DNA from: Actinomadura graeca
GTDB taxonomy: Bacteria; Actinomycetota; Actinomycetes; Streptosporangiales; Streptosporangiaceae
Assembly: GCF_019175365.1 (NCBI RefSeq)
Contig: NZ_CP059572.1
Span: 434,001-498,000 of the forward strand
Reading direction: 5' to 3'
DNA: 64,000 bases
Shown: piece after piece, positions 61,466-64,000 of the stretch
How positions within the stretch are numbered: the stretch's first letter is position 1
Layout of the letters: the number at the start of each line of letters is the position of its first letter
Translations under genes and position numbers: made by a program
Notes under the pieces: model-generated
What the model was told of the DNA's origin: nothing
Databases searched by the model: none
Seen by the model: the letters and a program-made list of their open reading frames with translations, nothing else

Positions 61466-61741
61466 CCTATCTGGAGGGCTTCCGTAACCTGCCCTTTCGG
61501 TAGTCGTGTCGTTCGGCGGGTGCGGGGGGTGGGGTGGGGGTGGCGGCTGCCTGGGCGGTTGTGGCGCGGGGGTGGGATCGGCGGGGTGGGGATTTCGCTG
61601 GTCCGGCCCGGCGCCGCTGGGCGGTTTGTCGGTTTCGCGGGGTGAGGAGCCGGGCACGCGGGACACGGCGGTCGTGACACGGCGAATGCGTCATGTCACG
61701 GATCGTGGTGGTTTCCGGTGCGATCGGTTCCGGAATGTGAT
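61466..61741. repeat. G-rich arc-trmI gap with G-quadruplex motif at 61518-61540
   Basis: The plus strand is strongly G-over-C, with G runs of 3, 6, 4 and 5 (61518-61520, 61524-61529, 61531-61534, 61536-61540). GGGTGCGGGGGGTGGGGTGGG matches the motif below arc in 20 of 21 bases. Apart from this and the arc promoter, no gene or other signal is seen in this gap. Confidence 0.6.
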
Positions 61742-62722
61742 CTACGACTCGGTGGGAACGTCCGGCGTGGCGGCCGTGCGGGCTGGTTCCGTGCGAGCGG
61801 GTTCCGCGCGGGCTGGTTCGGACTGCGCGGGTTCGGCGCGGGCGGGTTCGGGGTGGGCGCCCTTGGCGGGGCGGCGGCGGCGCTGGGGCGGGGTGACGCC
61901 GTCGGCGAGGCGGCGGGCGGTGACGAGGAAGCCGGTGTGGCCGACCATGCGGTGGTCGGGGCGGACGGCGAGGCCGTCGACGTGCCAGGAGCGCAGCATG
62001 GTCTCGAAGGCGTAGGGCTCGGCGAACGCGCCGTGCGCGCGCAGGTCCTCCACGACGCGGGACATCTGGGTGGTGGTGGCGATGTAGGCGCAGACGAGGC
62101 CGCCGGGGATGAGCGCCTTGGCGACGGCGTCGAGGGTCTCCCAGGGGGCGAGCATGTCGAGGACGACGCGGTCGGCCTCGGTCTCGGTGAGGGCGTCTTC
62201 GAGGGCGCCGACGGTGAGGTGCCAGGCGGGGTGGGGGCCGCCGAAGAACTTCTCGACGTTGGCGCGGGCGATGTCGGCGAAGTCGGGGCGGCGTTCGTAG
62301 GAGGAGAGGCGGCCGTGTTCGCCGACGGCGCGCAGGAGGAAGCAGGAGAGGGCGCCGGATCCGGCGCCGGCCTCGACGACGCGGGCGCCGGGGAAGATGT
62401 CGGCCATGGCGATGATCTGGGCGGCGTCCTTGGGGTAGACGACGGCGGCGCCGCGGGGCATGCGGACGGCGAAGTCGGCGAGGAGGGGCCGGAAGGCGAG
62501 GTAGTCGATGCCGCCGGTGGTGCGGAAGACGGTGCCTTCGGGGCTGCCGATGATGTCGTCGTGGGGGACGGAGCCCTTGTGGGAGTGGTAGAGCTTGCCG
62601 GTTTGGAGGGTGATGGTGTTGATGCGGCCTTTGGGGTCGGTGAGCTGAACCTGGTCGCCGGGGCGGAACGGGCCGTGGGGGATGCGGCCGGTGGCCTGGG
62701 GCTTCGGCTGGGGTTCACTCAT
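61742..62722 (-). CDS. trmI: tRNA (adenine-58-N1)-methyltransferase TrmI
   Basis: 326 residues from ATG 62722; TTG 62731 overlaps a TAGCCT -10-like site, so ATG is preferred and the message may be leaderless. N-terminal FRPGDQVQLTDPKGR, GSPEGTVFRTTGG, YPKDAAQIIAMADIFPGARVVEAGAGSGALSCFLLRAVG (SAM loop, about 100-138), LDMLAPWE. Makes m1A58 in the T loop. A tail of EPARAEPA repeats is not part of the enzyme fold. Its presence above arc is typical of actinobacteria. Confidence 0.93.
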   Translation of the reverse strand: MSEPQPKPQATGRIPHGPFRPGDQVQLTDPKGRINTITLQTGKLYHSHKGSVPHDDIIGSPEGTVFRTTGGIDYLAFRPLLADFAVRMPRGAAVVYPKDAAQIIAMADIFPGARVVEAGAGSGALSCFLLRAVGEHGRLSSYERRPDFADIARANVEKFFGGPHPAWHLTVGALEDALTETEADRVVLDMLAPWETLDAVAKALIPGGLVCAYIATTTQMSRVVEDLRAHGAFAEPYAFETMLRSWHVDGLAVRPDHRMVGHTGFLVTARRLADGVTPPQRRRRPAKGAHPEPARAEPAQSEPARAEPARTEPARTAATPDVPTES

Positions 62723-62878
62723 GGTCGTCAAGGCTAGCGCCGGGTGGGAGCGGCCCGGACCGGCGCGGACGGGGGCGGGGACGGGGACCTTCGGGCGGCG
62801 TCCGAGCAGCGGGCAGAGGGGCGTCCGAGGGGCGTCCGAGGAGCGCCCGCCGATGCCCGGGGAGGGCGTCCGGGGCGG

Positions 62879-64000
62879 TCAGATCCCGGTGAAGGCGCGG
62901 TCGACGTCGGCGACGGCGAGGACGCCGTAGACGCGGCCGTCGGGTTCGACGAGGAGGTACTCGGAGGCGGGGGCGTGGCGCAGCGCGGTGACGAGGTCGT
63001 CGCCGGTGATGTCGGCGGGGAGGGTGAGGGCGTCCTCGATGCCGCGGGACAGGTCGCCCGCGGTGACCCAGGGGCGCCGGTGGGGCGGGGTGGCGGTGAC
63101 GGCCTTCTCGCTGACGAGGCCGCGGGGCATGCCGTCGTGGTCGACGATGACGAGGGCGCCGGAGTGCTCCTCGTGGGCGCGGCGGATGGCCTCGGCGAGG
63201 GGGACGTCGGCGGTGACGAGGGTGGCGCGGCGGGCGAGGCGGCGGGCCGACAGCAGGGGGATGCGGTCGCGGACGCGTTCGGCGCGGATGGCCTGGGTGG
63301 CGCCGACCCAGATGAAGGACGCGACGAGCGCGGACCACAGGAGGGCGAGCCAGCCGAAGCCGCCGCCGTCGCCGGTCTCGTAGGTGGCGAGGAACGCGCC
63401 GGCGAGGAGGCAGGCGAGGGCGACGCCGCGTCCGACCCAGCCGGCGAAGATGGCGCCGCTGCGGCTGCGGCCGGTGGCCTTCCAGACGGCGGCGCGGACG
63501 AGGCGGCCGCCGTCGAGGGGCAGGCCGGGCAGGAGGTTGAACACGCCGACGAGGAGGTTGGCGAAGGTGAGGGCCTCCAGGAGGAGGAGGGCGACGTCGG
63601 GGAGGGTGAGGACGGCGTGGGCGAACAGGCCGAGTCCGGCCAGGACGAGGTTGACGAGGGGCCCGGCGAAGGCGATGAGGAACTCGCGGCCGGGGGTGGG
63701 GGCCTCGCGTCCGATGGAGGTCTCGCCGCCGAGGATGTGGAGGGTGACGGAGCGCACGGGGAGGCCGAGGACGCGGGCGGTGACGGCGTGGCTGAGCTCG
63801 TGGACGAAGACCGAGCCGTACAGCAGGAGGGCGTAGGCGAACGCGACGGCGTAGCTGGCGGGACGTGCGATGACGTCGTTGGCCTGGCCTTCGAACATGA
63901 CGGTGACGAGGACGGCGACCAGGAACCAGCTGGGCGAGACGAAGACGGGGACGCCGAAGGGGCGTCCCATGAGCAGGCCGGGGCGGCCGGGCCGGTCGTC
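62879..64000 (-). CDS. Site-2-protease-family M50 metallopeptidase with CBS domains (N-terminus beyond window)
   Basis: 364 residues from the first ATG (63970), but the frame stays open to the window edge, and GRPFGVPVFVSPSW is usually preceded by residues, so the true start is probably outside. Zinc motif HELSH (near 57) and LPGLPLDGGRL (second motif, near 148). About six helices, then two CBS-type segments (about 245-363: ARRLARRATLVTADVPLAEAIRRAHEEHSGALVIVD and later). Cuts membrane proteins within the bilayer. Usual neighbour of trmI and arc. Confidence 0.88.
   Translation of the reverse strand, partial: DDRPGRPGLLMGRPFGVPVFVSPSWFLVAVLVTVMFEGQANDVIARPASYAVAFAYALLLYGSVFVHELSHAVTARVLGLPVRSVTLHILGGETSIGREAPTPGREFLIAFAGPLVNLVLAGLGLFAHAVLTLPDVALLLLEALTFANLLVGVFNLLPGLPLDGGRLVRAAVWKATGRSRSGAIFAGWVGRGVALACLLAGAFLATYETGDGGGFGWLALLWSALVASFIWVGATQAIRAERVRDRIPLLSARRLARRATLVTADVPLAEAIRRAHEEHSGALVIVDHDGMPRGLVSEKAVTATPPHRRPWVTAGDLSRGIEDALTLPADITGDDLVTALRHAPASEYLLVEPDGRVYGVLAVADVDRAFTGI

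Overview
The window is about 64 kb of very GC-rich DNA with dense genes, many GTG/TTG starts and 4-base stop/start overlaps. It carries a complete Pup-proteasome cluster, HelY, Tat genes, PafB/PafC, an MsiK-like ATPase, an F420-type oxidoreductase and a Sir2 protein. This points to a filamentous actinobacterium, most likely of the Streptosporangiales/Thermomonosporaceae (Actinomadura-like) group. The genus is an inference. I recognised no rRNA, tRNA, CRISPR array or intact mobile element.

Layout. (1) 1-10.4 kb: a beta-lysine/lysine degradation locus, with lysine 5,6-aminomutase (kamD, and kamE cut by the window start), 3,5-diaminohexanoate dehydrogenase (kdd) with a DUF2252 gene, and a divergent lysine 2,3-aminomutase (kamA). 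Between them lie a DUF4239 membrane protein coupled to a proline-rich surface protein, a PadR regulator with a small membrane protein, and a seven-helix-like membrane protein. (2) 10.4-13.5 kb: a solitary P450, a DUF3616 protein and a DUF1707-FHA protein. (3) 13.6-20.4 kb: a sugar operon of ROK regulator (with a perfect palindrome at its promoter), ABC binding protein, two permeases, GH4 glycosidase and BadF-type kinase. It has no ATPase; an MsiK-like ATPase is encoded at 25.9 kb behind a LacI regulator and two LacI-type operators. (4) 20.4-28.4 kb: an LLM oxidoreductase, a TetR/MFS pair, a decayed IS scar with a long inverted repeat, an LrpA-like regulator and an M24 peptidase. (5) 28.5-37.4 kb: an ANTAR-PAS-SpoIIE phosphatase, a 5'-3' exonuclease, a Crp/Fnr regulator preceded by two nested small ORFs, a sirtuin, a DUF6348 protein, a pyruvate-oxidase-type enzyme and a methyltransferase. 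(6) 37.4-42 kb: an ABC-2 exporter, a hydrolase and an MFS protein overlapping tail to tail, and a small PH-like protein.

(7) 42.2-64 kb: the conserved protein-fate block, nearly all on the minus strand: helY, tatC, tatA, a small membrane protein, pafC, pafB, DUF3866 (plus strand), DUF3291 and its regulator, an FKBP lipoprotein, pafA, prcA, prcB, a duplicated endonuclease-VII/HNH protein, pup, dop, arc (mpa), trmI and a site-2 protease. Dop deamidates Pup-GGQ, PafA ligates it to targets, Arc unfolds these and PrcBA degrades them. PafB and PafC are the DNA-damage transcription activator pair. Several promoters here share a TAGGGT/TAGGCT -10 element, and several genes appear leaderless.

The most interesting items are the duplicated endonuclease VII protein inside the proteasome cluster, the near-identical G-quadruplex motifs flanking arc, the aerobic lysine-aminomutase locus with an unusual KamA, the cascade of overlapping micro-ORFs before the Crp/Fnr gene, and a non-PTS GH4/kinase sugar operon.
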